Positions 35,634 to 44,235 of a DNA stretch of 64,000 nt are shown in pieces. The first letter of the stretch is position 1; each line of letters opens with the position of its first letter. Position numbers and translations under genes: made by a program. A model generated the notes under the pieces. The model was given only the letters and a program-made list of their open reading frames with translations, ran no database searches and was not told the DNA's origin. Where the stretch lies: NCBI GenBank assembly GCA_963803735.1, contig CAWDNV010000011.1, positions 744,001 through 808,000 on the forward strand, written 5' to 3'. This stretch comes from Palsa-189 sp963803735 (lineage in GTDB: Bacteria > Acidobacteriota > Terriglobia > Acidiferrales > UBA7541).

Positions 35634-35710
35634 CGGGACGTAGCGCAGCCTGGTAGCGCGCACGCTTGGGGTGCGTGAGGTCGCTGGTTCAAATCCAGTC
35701 GTCCCGACCA
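35634..35710 (+). tRNA. tRNA-Pro (anticodon GGG)
   Basis: A 77-base tRNA. The acceptor stem pairs CGGGACG with CGTCCCG, followed by A and encoded CCA. The anticodon stem CACGC/GCGTG encloses loop TTGGGGT, anticodon GGG. The T arm is CTGGTTCAAATCCAG. A coiled-coil nuclease-like gene follows after 167 bases. Confidence 0.97.
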
Positions 35711-35877
35711 TTTTCCCCGGAGATCTTCCAACAGAACTTGAATGCGTCGGGCTTCGCCTGCCTGCGGGGCTATGCGCGTGCATCTGGACGGCGCATCCCG
35801 GATGTCAAAATGGAAATCCCGGATTGTACTCGTGATATAAGCAGCGGTCTAAGAAGACGTCAGGTGAGCCGCGGCCC

Positions 35878-36390
35878 ATGCCAAGAGATGAGGAAGAAAT
35901 CCTGAAGCTAAAGGGACGCATTCGCGAACTTGAGGACGAAATTGAAGAACTCAAGAAGAAGCTTGACCGCGCGCGAGGCGTCCCGGCGGAGGTCTTAGTG
36001 GCACAAATGACCGGAGGTGAGCGCACCGGAGGATATAAGGACTCGCACGATGTCACGACCAAGAAAGGAAATCGCATTGAGGTGAAGCTCAGTAAAGTCC
36101 ATGGCCAGAAGTCTACAAGTACCAAACGCTGGACTTGGGACAGGATTCTTGGTCCGAAGGAATACGACTTCCTTGTTTTGGCGGGTGAAAAGGATCCACG
36201 CTGCGAAGGGTATCCTCCTGATTTGGTGTACGTGTTTTTCTTGGTACCGCGAAGCGACGTGAATGACATCAACAGTGCCGGTGATTGTGTTGCTCTCAAT
36301 ACGAATTTCCGGAGTGCCAGAGCGGACAAAGCAAAAATCCTCATCGAGCGCTATTTGGTCCGCTCGCAAGAGGAATTCAAGAACTTATAG
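35878..36390 (+). CDS. Coiled-coil protein with PD-(D/E)XK-like nuclease motif
   Basis: A 170-residue protein that I do not recognise as a named family. Residues 4-35 form a strongly charged coiled coil (Glu/Lys/Leu heptads). Then DVTTKKGNRIEVKLS (58-72) gives an Asp58...Glu68-X-Lys70 arrangement like the active site of restriction-type nucleases, followed by WTWDRILGPKEYDFLVLAG (85-103), which fits the next strand of that fold. It is AT-richer than its neighbours and lies right after tRNA-Pro, a frequent integration site, with no methyltransferase or integrase partner. The restriction role is inference. Confidence 0.7.
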   Translation: MPRDEEEILKLKGRIRELEDEIEELKKKLDRARGVPAEVLVAQMTGGERTGGYKDSHDVTTKKGNRIEVKLSKVHGQKSTSTKRWTWDRILGPKEYDFLVLAGEKDPRCEGYPPDLVYVFFLVPRSDVNDINSAGDCVALNTNFRSARADKAKILIERYLVRSQEEFKNL

Positions 36391-36588
36391 ATACAGATTG
36401 GGACCGAGAGACCCACCTTTTTATTCGCCAATGTTCAACCGTCAAGTTATGGCGTGAGGGTAGCCCGCTTCGGAACAGTGACGGACGCGGTTGTGCTCGG
36501 GCGGAGGGTGCTATATTGACAGAATTTATCAACTATACCTCGGGAAGCTCTTCCCCTGAGGCAATCAGAGTTCTAAAATCGTCCTCTA

Positions 36589-36622
36589 AGGCCGACTATC
36601 GTTCGACTGATCGGCCTCGGCC
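36589..36622 (+). terminator. Possible terminator before surE
   Basis: AGGCCGA (36589-36595) and TCGGCCT (36611-36617) can pair around a 15-base loop, followed by CGGCCTTTTGC. The T-run is short, so this is a weak call. The gap 36391-36655 holds no gene otherwise. Confidence 0.35.
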
Positions 36623-36655
36623 TTTTGCATTTGACTGCAGCCGCTCGCAAGTAAA

Positions 36656-37432
36656 GTGCCTCATATCCTGATCACAAATGACGATGGAATTCATGCCGCG
36701 GGTCTGCGGGCATTAGTCAAAGGCTTGGCCGGTTTCGCCACGGTGAGCGTCGTCGCGCCTTCTCAGGAGCGCAGCGCCGCAGCGCAATCCATTACCGTAC
36801 GCCAACCCATTTTCTGCGAACAGGTCGCCGAACGCGAATGGGCAATCGATGGAACGCCGGCTGATGCGATGATGGTGGCGCTACACAGGCTCTTCCCCAA
36901 ACCGCCGGATTTAGTGATCTCAGGAATCAATAAAGGACCGAATCTCGGCGAGAACGTGTTCTATTCCGGGACGGTCGGAGCGGCGACAGAGGCCGTTATC
37001 AACCATGTGCCGGCAATCGCGATCTCACTGGCCCACCGGGGTGAAGGATTCGTGTACGACCGCGCGGCGCAATTCGCCAAACGGCTAGCCGAACTTATTT
37101 TGAAGAAAGGCCTGCCGAAAGGGGTGCTACTCAACGTCAACGTTCCGCTCGAGTGGAACGGCGGGGTGCGTTTCACCCGCCAGTCAGCCAAGATAACCAG
37201 GACCGTGCTGCAGGAAGGGGCCGACCCGCGAGGTCGAGTCTATTTCTTTCTGAGCGAGGAGCCGGTGGACGGTCCCGTGGACCCTAAGTCCGATTACGCC
37301 GCCGTGTTTGCCGGCTTGGCATCTGTAACCCCCATCGAATTAGAACGCACCCACCTGCCCTCTTTGAATCACCTCTCGCACTGGGCGAGGCTCTTGGAGT
37401 CGATCCCCAAGTCCAAAGCCAAGCGTAGCTAA
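36656..37432 (+). CDS. surE: 5'/3'-nucleotidase SurE
   Basis: A 258-residue metal-dependent nucleoside monophosphatase. The N-terminal ILITNDDGIHAAGL holds the metal-binding Asp pair, followed by VVAPSQERSAAAQSIT with the conserved Ser, LVISGINKGPNLGENVFYSGTVGAA with the metal-binding Asn, and LLNVNVP. Start codon is GTG at 36656, directly before the conserved core. SurE acts on nucleotides in stationary-phase and stress survival in other bacteria. The next gene in the same direction is rlpA after a long leader. Confidence 0.96.
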   Translation: MPHILITNDDGIHAAGLRALVKGLAGFATVSVVAPSQERSAAAQSITVRQPIFCEQVAEREWAIDGTPADAMMVALHRLFPKPPDLVISGINKGPNLGENVFYSGTVGAATEAVINHVPAIAISLAHRGEGFVYDRAAQFAKRLAELILKKGLPKGVLLNVNVPLEWNGGVRFTRQSAKITRTVLQEGADPRGRVYFFLSEEPVDGPVDPKSDYAAVFAGLASVTPIELERTHLPSLNHLSHWARLLESIPKSKAKRS

Positions 37433-37838
37433 CCACCACAATATCAGCATGATAGGTGTAAGCTGCTGAAAACGTGTGGGTTTTTCCTTAGCCGCATAGG
37501 CCTGGTTAGCCGGGAGTAATTCTGGAACCATTATTGTACTAACTATAGTATTTACATATGCTTAGCAGGAGGCACATCGCCTCTCTTCCTAGTACCCCCG
37601 TACCCGCCAAAATGAAGCTTTACGGCCATAGGCCGACGACCCAGGTGAAAGGTAAATTGTTTCCCATCGAGAGGGTATCCGGCCTCAGCGGTAAGCAGTG
37701 AAGGCAATTCCGACGAGGCGGGAAAAAGCCAAGAAGGGCTGTCCCAATCTTGATGCGGGGAATCGAAAGGCTAGTGGAGGAGCCGAGGTAATCCCGCCCC
37801 AAAGCTGTCCAGAAGTTACCGACTCCGGAGGGTCAAAC
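37433..37838 (+). other. Long leader of rlpA, possibly structured RNA
   Basis: About 400 bases without a gene between surE and rlpA. The 3' half is GC-rich and has many short complementary pieces, for example TACGGCCATAGGCCG (37621-37635) and CCCATCGAGAGGG (37662-37674), a stem with a GNRA-like loop. Genes for RlpA-type proteins often have cis-regulatory RNAs such as the c-di-AMP class, but I could not match its conserved core. A promoter-like AT-rich stretch occurs near 37535-37560. Confidence 0.35.
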
Positions 37839-38354
37839 ATGCAGACGAAGCTACGAACGACGTCATTAATTTTCGCAGCAAGCCTGCTCTCGGCTTCCAT
37901 GATTGCCGCCGTGTCTCATGCCAAGACGCGAACGGTTAAAAAGGAATCGCACTTTGTAGGAGTCGCTTCCTGGTACGGTCTCCAACACCAAGGCCTCAAA
38001 ATGGCCAATGGCAAAAGGTTCGACCGCCGCAAAATGACCGCGGCATCGTGGTATGTGCCTCTCGGAACGGTACTTCGAGTCGTGAATCTGGAAAACGGCA
38101 GGGTGGTCACGGTCACTGTAACGGATCGCGGACCCAATTTCCGCCTGCATCGCGTTCTGGATCTCTCCGAAGCCGCAGCCAGGGAGCTCGGTTACGTCGA
38201 AAAGGGCTTGGCTCAGGTGCTCATCACTCCTATGCCCCCCTATCAGCCGCAACACGCCGAGCTGCATCGCCGGCTGACCGAGCCTTCCCAACCGGAGCTC
38301 GTGGCCACTGAAACGGCGCCGGTATTCGCCTCAGGGATCTTTCCGCGGCCCTGA
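37839..38354 (+). CDS. RlpA-like double-psi beta-barrel protein, exported
   Basis: A 171-residue exported protein with a septal-ring lytic transglycosylase RlpA-like double-psi beta-barrel. Signal peptide at 1-27 (SLIFAASLLSASMIAAVSHA), then the domain: GVASWYGLQHQGLKMANGKRFD (about 40-61), MTAASWYVPLGTVLRVVN and VTVTVTDRGPNFRLHRVLDLS with the catalytic-site Asp. No SPOR domain follows, so septal targeting may differ. The start at 37839 is chosen for its GGAGGG ribosome site; upstream codons are in the leader. RlpA enzymes cleave glycan strands lacking stem peptides. Confidence 0.9.
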   Translation: MQTKLRTTSLIFAASLLSASMIAAVSHAKTRTVKKESHFVGVASWYGLQHQGLKMANGKRFDRRKMTAASWYVPLGTVLRVVNLENGRVVTVTVTDRGPNFRLHRVLDLSEAAARELGYVEKGLAQVLITPMPPYQPQHAELHRRLTEPSQPELVATETAPVFASGIFPRP

Positions 38355-38426
38355 TTCTTCCGGGAATATTCCCTCAGACAATCGACAGCTACGTCTACCG
38401 GCCTAACTGTCTGGCCGCGGTCGTGA

Positions 38427-39719
38427 TCAATCGGGCGTTTCAGGGACACGGAGCAGCAGGGCCAGCATTCCCGATAGGACCATACAGACCAGAAGAAAAA
38501 TCAGGCCCGGCGCGAATGAGTTTGTGACGGTCCTCAGATAACCGATAAGAAAAGGCCCGGCGAACCCGCCGAGGTTGGCTACCGAGTTGATCAAACCAAT
38601 CGAGGCGGCCGCGGCGGACTCCGTGAGGATAGCCGTGGGAAGGGCCCAGAAGCTGGGCATGAACGCCGTCGTACAGGCACCCGCGATAATCATGCACAGA
38701 AATGCCAGCGGCAGATGAGCGCTCGAACGTATGGCCACTGCCAGGCACGCCGCACCGAGGAAAAGAGGAAAGGCGGTATGCCAGCGGCGCTCGGCGGTTC
38801 GATCAGAGTGCCATCCGTTCCAGATCATAGCGGCAAGGCCGGCCACATACGGTAAGGCGGAGAGTAAGGTTACGGCCATGTTCGGCAGGTTTGTGGCGCG
38901 CTGGACGATCGTGGGAAACCAGATCACGAATCCGTAGATTCCGATAATTGCGAAGAAATAAACCAGCGTGAGAAGAATCACCTGGCGGCTGGATATGGCC
39001 TGCCAGATGGTCCAGGCGCGAACTTTTGATTTTGCGGCTTTTTCGCGCTGCAATTCGGCGTCGATCCAGGCGCGTTCGTCGAGGGCCAGCCATTGCGCTT
39101 GGCGGGGCCAGTCCGTCAGGTAGATGAGCGTGAGCATGCCGAACAAGATTGCGGGAATTCCCTCTACGACGAAGAGCCACCTCCAGCTCGCGATCCCGGA
39201 CCAACGATGACTGAGAATCCAGCCAGCCAGAGGCGATCCAATGATGCTGGACATAGGGATCGCGGCCATGAAGATAGCGCCCGCTTTAGCGCGGTCCTGG
39301 TAGCGGAACCAATGCGTGAGATAAACGACGATTCCGGGGAAAAAGCCCGCTTCCGCAACTCCAAGGAGGAACCGAGCGAGATAAAATTGGCGCGGAGTGT
39401 GAACCGCTGCCATGAGAATGGTAACGATTCCCCATGTCACCAGGATTCGCGCAATCCATTTGCGAGCGCTCCAGCGTTCCACGATCAGAGCTCCCGGGAT
39501 TTCGAACAGGAAGTAACCGATGGAGAAAATGCCGGCGCCAAAGCCAAATATGCGGTCGCTGAAGTGCAGGTCGCGCGACATCTCCAGGCCGGCGTACCCC
39601 ACGTTAACCCGATCCAGAAAGGCGACGACGTAAAGCACGAAAAGAAACGGGAGCAAGCGGCGAGCGATGCGCCGCGTGGCGCGCTGTGCTACGTCCGGCA
39701 AAACAGCAGTGGCAGACAT
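38427..39719 (-). CDS. MFS transporter, anion:cation symporter-like
   Basis: A 430-residue carrier of about 12 membrane helices in the ACS subfamily (phthalate/tartrate/glucarate-type organic anion transport). The start has LLPFLFVLYVVAFLDRVNVGYAG, typical of that group, then FEIPGALIVERWSARKWIARILVTWG, and FLLGVAEAGFFPGIVVYLTHWF. It is divergent from the hydroxyacid dehydrogenase gene with about 100 bases between starts, so a shared regulatory region and a role in uptake of a hydroxy acid are conceivable. Confidence 0.9.
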   Translation of the reverse strand: MSATAVLPDVAQRATRRIARRLLPFLFVLYVVAFLDRVNVGYAGLEMSRDLHFSDRIFGFGAGIFSIGYFLFEIPGALIVERWSARKWIARILVTWGIVTILMAAVHTPRQFYLARFLLGVAEAGFFPGIVVYLTHWFRYQDRAKAGAIFMAAIPMSSIIGSPLAGWILSHRWSGIASWRWLFVVEGIPAILFGMLTLIYLTDWPRQAQWLALDERAWIDAELQREKAAKSKVRAWTIWQAISSRQVILLTLVYFFAIIGIYGFVIWFPTIVQRATNLPNMAVTLLSALPYVAGLAAMIWNGWHSDRTAERRWHTAFPLFLGAACLAVAIRSSAHLPLAFLCMIIAGACTTAFMPSFWALPTAILTESAAAASIGLINSVANLGGFAGPFLIGYLRTVTNSFAPGLIFLLVCMVLSGMLALLLRVPETPD

Positions 39720-39826
39720 TTCGGCCCTGCGTTTGTAGCATAATTCTGTCGTTTGCGATGCGTCCGGAAGAGGTTGATGGCTGCGATGCGGTGCGGCGAT
39801 TGCGGCGGCACAAAGAGGCCCGAGTC

Positions 39827-40780
39827 ATGACCCGAGTGGCCATTCTCGACGATTATCAGAACGTAGCTCTTGCGGTGGCGGACTGGCGAAGCCTGGGCCG
39901 GGAAGTCACTGTCGAGGCGTTTCACGAAAGGCTGGCTGGCGAGGATGCCTTGATTAAACGCCTGGGCGATTTCGAAGTCATCGTGGCTATGCGGGAACGA
40001 ACCCAGTTGCCGCGTTCGGTTCTCGAGCGCCTGCCGAAACTCAAGCTCCTGGTGACCACGGGCATGCGCAACGTGGCGATTGACGTAAAGGCCGCCGCTG
40101 AACTGGGGGTCGTGGTGAGCGGAACGGGGCTGCTTACGCCTCCGACAGCCGAGCTTACGTGGGGATTGATCCTGGCTTTGGCGCGACACATTCCGGAAGA
40201 GGCGCAGCACATGCGCCGCGGAGGGTGGCAGACCACGGTTGGCGTGGGCCTGAACGGAAAAGTGCTGGGCGTATTGGGCCTTGGGAAGCTGGGGAGCGAA
40301 GTGGCGAGGGTCGGCCGAGCCTTCCAGATGGAAGTGATCGCGTGGAGCCAAAACCTGACGGCTGAACACGCCAGTTCGCTCGGCGCAAGACGGGTGGAAA
40401 AAGACGAGCTATTTCAGCGCGCCGACTTCGTGACCATTCACCTGATTTTGAGCAAGCGTACGCGAGGGCTGGTGACGGCTCGTGAACTTGCGTTGATGAA
40501 GCCGGAAGCGTACCTAATCAATACCTCTCGCGGACCAATTGTGGAGGAGCGCGCGCTGATCGATGTCCTGACCAGTCACAAGATCGCTGGAGCGGCACTG
40601 GACGTCTACGATGAAGAGCCTCTGCCGGACGAGCATCCGCTGCGCAAGCTGGATAACGTTGTGCTTACGCCGCATCTCGGGTACGTGACGGTCGAAAACT
40701 ATCGGAAAGCTTACAGTGAGGCCGTCGAAGACATTCGCGCGTTTCTCGCCGGTCACCCTATACGCACAATTTCGGCGTAG
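39827..40780 (+). CDS. D-2-hydroxyacid dehydrogenase
   Basis: A 317-residue NAD(P)-dependent dehydrogenase. The cofactor motif is VLGVLGLGKLGSEVARVG (about 143-160), and the catalytic Arg, Glu and His are in LINTSRGPIVEE (Arg), DVYDEEPLP (Glu) and VVLTPHLGYVT (His). The family includes phosphoglycerate, glyoxylate and lactate-type enzymes; the substrate is not clear. The start at 39827 follows GAGGCC; an upstream in-frame ATG at 39686 would overlap the divergent MFS gene. Confidence 0.92.
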   Translation: MTRVAILDDYQNVALAVADWRSLGREVTVEAFHERLAGEDALIKRLGDFEVIVAMRERTQLPRSVLERLPKLKLLVTTGMRNVAIDVKAAAELGVVVSGTGLLTPPTAELTWGLILALARHIPEEAQHMRRGGWQTTVGVGLNGKVLGVLGLGKLGSEVARVGRAFQMEVIAWSQNLTAEHASSLGARRVEKDELFQRADFVTIHLILSKRTRGLVTARELALMKPEAYLINTSRGPIVEERALIDVLTSHKIAGAALDVYDEEPLPDEHPLRKLDNVVLTPHLGYVTVENYRKAYSEAVEDIRAFLAGHPIRTISA

Positions 40781-40820
40781 CGAGTGGCCGCAGGGAATTC
40801 TGTCGTCCCGAGGCGAAGGC

Positions 40821-42623
40821 CTAGACTAACTCTGCCTGATCGAGGAGTTCGCCTGTGTAGCTGTAGGTTTCCAGGCTGACGCGGGGCCCGCGCACCTGGA
40901 TCAGGCAATAGGACCAAGTGTGGGCCACAAATTTCTTGACGTTTTTTACCCAGGGCGCGGTGTAGTCCTGAGGATAGAAAGGCGCGCCGGCAGCGCCCTG
41001 AGTAATCTGCCAAGTCGGCTTGGCAAACTCGGGATTCGGCGTGCCATCGCGGTGTACGGGCGTTTTGCCGTCAATCAACGTGCGGCTGTAATTGTGTTCG
41101 TGGCCGGAGAAAACCGCGCTCGCGCCCGCCTTGGTAACAATGCTCCAGAAGCGGTCTCGTATCATCGCTCCTTCAGCATCGCCTCCGCCCCAAAGCGAGT
41201 CTTGCATGTGTCCGCCATTTGGAAACGCCGGCTCGTGTACGAATACGAAAATGTGGCGAGCTCCGGCAGAGCGCGCTGCCGCTAAGTCTTTCTCCAGCCA
41301 TTGGAGTTGGCCTGGAAGCAATCGCCCGAATGGGTTGCCCTCATGCTCCTGGGGATGGCTCGAGTACCAATAATCCGAATTCAGCTGCGTGAAATGGCAG
41401 CCGGCATAATCGAAGCTGTAAACGCTGCCCTTATATGGCGGAAGCCCAGCGCGCTCAGGCTCGGGTCCGTTCATCGGGTGTACAAACTCAGAGGCGAACA
41501 CTGCCTCGGCGCTTTGGTCGCCCTGCTTATCCACTTGCGTGGTATCCGCGTAAATATTGATGAGAGATTCGTGATTGCCCATTCCCGTGTATATAGGAAC
41601 CTCGTGCCAGAGGGGACCGTAGATGCGTTTCCAGGAACGCAACTGCGCGCGGAAGTCGTCTTCGCGCGTGGTGTAGCCGTTGATAAGGTCGCCGGTAAAA
41701 ATCAGCAGGTGCGGCGAATGGCGTGCCATCTGAGCAGCAAGGGTCCGCGCGGAAATTCCGTTTATGCCCTCTAAAGCGGTATCGCCGCCGCCCAGGCCGC
41801 CCGTTCGGCCGTCGCAGGTGAAGACGAATGAAAATTCAGGCTCTCGCGCAGACGTTCTCAACGTGTAGGCACGCGAACGAGTTTCGCCCTCCGATCCGGT
41901 GCTAACCACCATGTAGCGGTATTTAGCATTCGGTTTAAGCGCGCTCACGCGAACGAGGTGGCGGCTGGTGAGCCCTGCATCGCTTGGCACGGTGGCTCCT
42001 TCAATCAGCCGGACCTCGCCTTTTGTGGACGTGTCGGTAACCCACCACACGATTGCCGAATCCACGCCGATCTGGCTGAGGAAAGGTCCTTCCAAAATCG
42101 TGGGAGTCTTCCGAAATTGATCGTGATCTACCCGAAAAGAGAAATGGCGGTCGATAAATTGCGCGGCACCTTTTCGCGGATCGAAAAGCTCCAAGCGATA
42201 CGCCAGCGTGCCGCCTTCGAGCAACATGCGCGCCGCAGAGCGAGTGGCGTATGCGCGGACGTCGACGCGCGCGCTGTGTTTCAGCCGGGGGCCTTCTTCG
42301 GCTACCGACTGGTTCGCATTGTAGATCGGCCAGTCCAATGTGATTTCGTCATTCGGAACGCCAATGTAGATTGTCCCGCCTTGCGTCGGCACCACGGTCT
42401 CCCACTCGATCGTGGCCTCGCCTTCGGGGCCGAGCGTCGCAACCGGCTCAGATTGGAGCAGGCGCTCCGGAGCCCGCTCGATTGGCGATCCGGGTGTATG
42501 CTGACTTTGCCGATCTGCGGCCGTGTTTTGCGCTAGCCCGTGTTCGGGCAAAGCCCCGGCGAGAGCCGAAGCGACGGCACTCGAGCCGATAGCCTTGAGA
42601 AGATCTCTGCGGTCGATAGTCAT
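40821..42623 (-). CDS. Tat-exported purple-acid-type metallophosphoesterase
   Basis: A 600-residue secreted phosphoesterase. The N-terminus has a twin-arginine signal (MTIDRRDLLKAIGSSAVASA) with cleavage near residue 32. A fibronectin-like N-terminal domain precedes the catalytic part with FTCDGRT, IFTGDLINGY, MGNHES, VFVHEPAF and FSGHEHNYSRT, the metal-ligand series of calcineurin-like purple acid phosphatases. It probably hydrolyses phosphate esters in the periplasm. It is divergent from the ATP-grasp operon with about 130 bases between starts. Confidence 0.92.
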   Translation of the reverse strand: MTIDRRDLLKAIGSSAVASALAGALPEHGLAQNTAADRQSQHTPGSPIERAPERLLQSEPVATLGPEGEATIEWETVVPTQGGTIYIGVPNDEITLDWPIYNANQSVAEEGPRLKHSARVDVRAYATRSAARMLLEGGTLAYRLELFDPRKGAAQFIDRHFSFRVDHDQFRKTPTILEGPFLSQIGVDSAIVWWVTDTSTKGEVRLIEGATVPSDAGLTSRHLVRVSALKPNAKYRYMVVSTGSEGETRSRAYTLRTSAREPEFSFVFTCDGRTGGLGGGDTALEGINGISARTLAAQMARHSPHLLIFTGDLINGYTTREDDFRAQLRSWKRIYGPLWHEVPIYTGMGNHESLINIYADTTQVDKQGDQSAEAVFASEFVHPMNGPEPERAGLPPYKGSVYSFDYAGCHFTQLNSDYWYSSHPQEHEGNPFGRLLPGQLQWLEKDLAAARSAGARHIFVFVHEPAFPNGGHMQDSLWGGGDAEGAMIRDRFWSIVTKAGASAVFSGHEHNYSRTLIDGKTPVHRDGTPNPEFAKPTWQITQGAAGAPFYPQDYTAPWVKNVKKFVAHTWSYCLIQVRGPRVSLETYSYTGELLDQAELV

Positions 42624-42750
42624 GGGTCTCTCCTGCGGCGCTTCATAGTGAGGCGAGTAGGGTCCGCCGGAATACCGAATTGCCGATGGGTCGGATAGAA
42701 ATTTTGAGTGAAGACCATCACGTGGCGGCCTGTTAGAGTACTACACCGCT

Positions 42751-44235
42751 ATGGAAGCCGCACGTCCGCGCGCTATGATTCCGAGCCTGTTTGCCGGTTA
42801 CGACTTGGGGAATTTCTACGACGAAATGTTTTCCCAGCCGGGCGAACCGCGGCGTCCGTATGCCAAGGTTTTTGAGAAGCTTGCCTCAATCTCTTCCGAG
42901 CAATTCGAGGAGCGGCGCAAACTGGCCGATCTTTCCTTTCTCATCCAGGGGATCACCTTTACGGTTTACAGCGATGGCCGTGGCACCGAGCGCCTGTTTC
43001 CCTTCGACTTGATCCCCCGAATTATTCCAAATTCGGAGTGGCGGCGAATTGAGAGTGGCCTTAGCCAACGTGTTCAGGCGTTGAATCTTTTCCTGCAGGA
43101 CGTTTATGGCAAACAAACGATCTTCAGGGACCGCAAAATCTCCCGGTCGCTAATCTATTCCTGCCCGCACTTTCTGCGCGAGATGGTGGGTGTGGAAGTT
43201 CCTCGGGGGATTTTTACGCATGTCTGCGGAATCGATTTAATCCGCGACTCCAAGACGGGCGAGTTTCTCGTCTTGGAAGATAATGTGCGAACCCCCAGCG
43301 GCATTTCCTACGTGCTGGAGAACCGGCTGGTGATGACGCGGATTTTCCCGGAGGCTTTTCAAGCCAGCGAAGTGCTGCCCGTCGATCATTATCCAAACGA
43401 GCTAAGCCGAATTCTTCGCAGTCTTTCCCCGCGCGGCGAGGACAACGCGCAAATCGTGCTGCTCTCCCCGGGCATTTACAACAGCGCGTATTTCGAGCAC
43501 AGCTTTCTTGCGCGGCAAATGGGCATCGAACTGGTCGAGGGACACGACCTGATCGTGGATGGCGGGGTTGTTTTTATGAAGACGATACGTGGTTTGCAGC
43601 GTGTCGATGTTATCTACCGCCGCATCGACGACGAGTTTTTGGATCCGCTGGCGTTCCGGCCTGATTCCTTGCTTGGCGTGCCTGGATTGATGGGCGCTTA
43701 TCGCTCCGGTAACGTGGCGCTGGCGAACGCGGTTGGGAACGGGGTGGCCGACGACAAGGCAATCTACGCATACGTTCCGGAATTCATTCGTTATTATCTC
43801 GGCGAGGAGCCGATTCTCCAGACCGTCGAGACCTATGTTTGTGCCAAACCAGACGATCTGGCCTATGTCCTCAGTCACCTTTCTGAACTGGTAGTGAAGG
43901 CGGTGGGGGAATCCGGCGGTTATGGAATGCTGATGGGACCAACCGCCGATCGGAATACGCTCGATCAGTTCCGCAATCTCATCGTTCACAATCCTCGCAA
44001 TTACATCGCACAGCCGGTGATTCCTCTATCGCGGGTTCCGTCATATGACGTCTTCCGGCATCGTCTGGCGGGAAGGCACGTGGATCTGCGGCCGTATTGC
44101 CTGTTTGACGGAGAGAAAGTGGTGATCGTGCCGGGAGGATTGACGCGCGTGGCACTTCAGCGCGGCTCGCTGGTGGTGAACTCTTCTCAGGGCGGGGGCA
44201 GCAAGGATACCTGGGTATTGCGAGGGGAGGGTTGA
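42751..44235 (+). CDS. Circularly permuted type 2 ATP-grasp ligase-like protein
   Basis: A 494-residue protein of the DUF404/DUF407 circularly permuted ATP-grasp family, proposed to form peptide-like amide bonds. Marks are the N-terminal AGYDLGNFYDEMFSQPGEPRRPY, then LFPFDLIPRII, FLVLEDNVRTPSGISYVLENR (the nucleotide and metal site), the GGGGMLMG-like ESGGYGMLMGPT and the closing LVVNSSQGGGSKDTWVL. It is the first of a tight operon with the alpha-E protein (one-base overlap of stop and start) and a transglutaminase. The tagged product is unknown. Confidence 0.92.
   Translation: MEAARPRAMIPSLFAGYDLGNFYDEMFSQPGEPRRPYAKVFEKLASISSEQFEERRKLADLSFLIQGITFTVYSDGRGTERLFPFDLIPRIIPNSEWRRIESGLSQRVQALNLFLQDVYGKQTIFRDRKISRSLIYSCPHFLREMVGVEVPRGIFTHVCGIDLIRDSKTGEFLVLEDNVRTPSGISYVLENRLVMTRIFPEAFQASEVLPVDHYPNELSRILRSLSPRGEDNAQIVLLSPGIYNSAYFEHSFLARQMGIELVEGHDLIVDGGVVFMKTIRGLQRVDVIYRRIDDEFLDPLAFRPDSLLGVPGLMGAYRSGNVALANAVGNGVADDKAIYAYVPEFIRYYLGEEPILQTVETYVCAKPDDLAYVLSHLSELVVKAVGESGGYGMLMGPTADRNTLDQFRNLIVHNPRNYIAQPVIPLSRVPSYDVFRHRLAGRHVDLRPYCLFDGEKVVIVPGGLTRVALQRGSLVVNSSQGGGSKDTWVLRGEG

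Noticed and set aside
37433..37560. c-di-GMP-I riboswitch before rlpA
   Set aside because: A fragment GGTTAGCCGGGAG is similar, but the remaining conserved GACGCAAAGCC block is missing.
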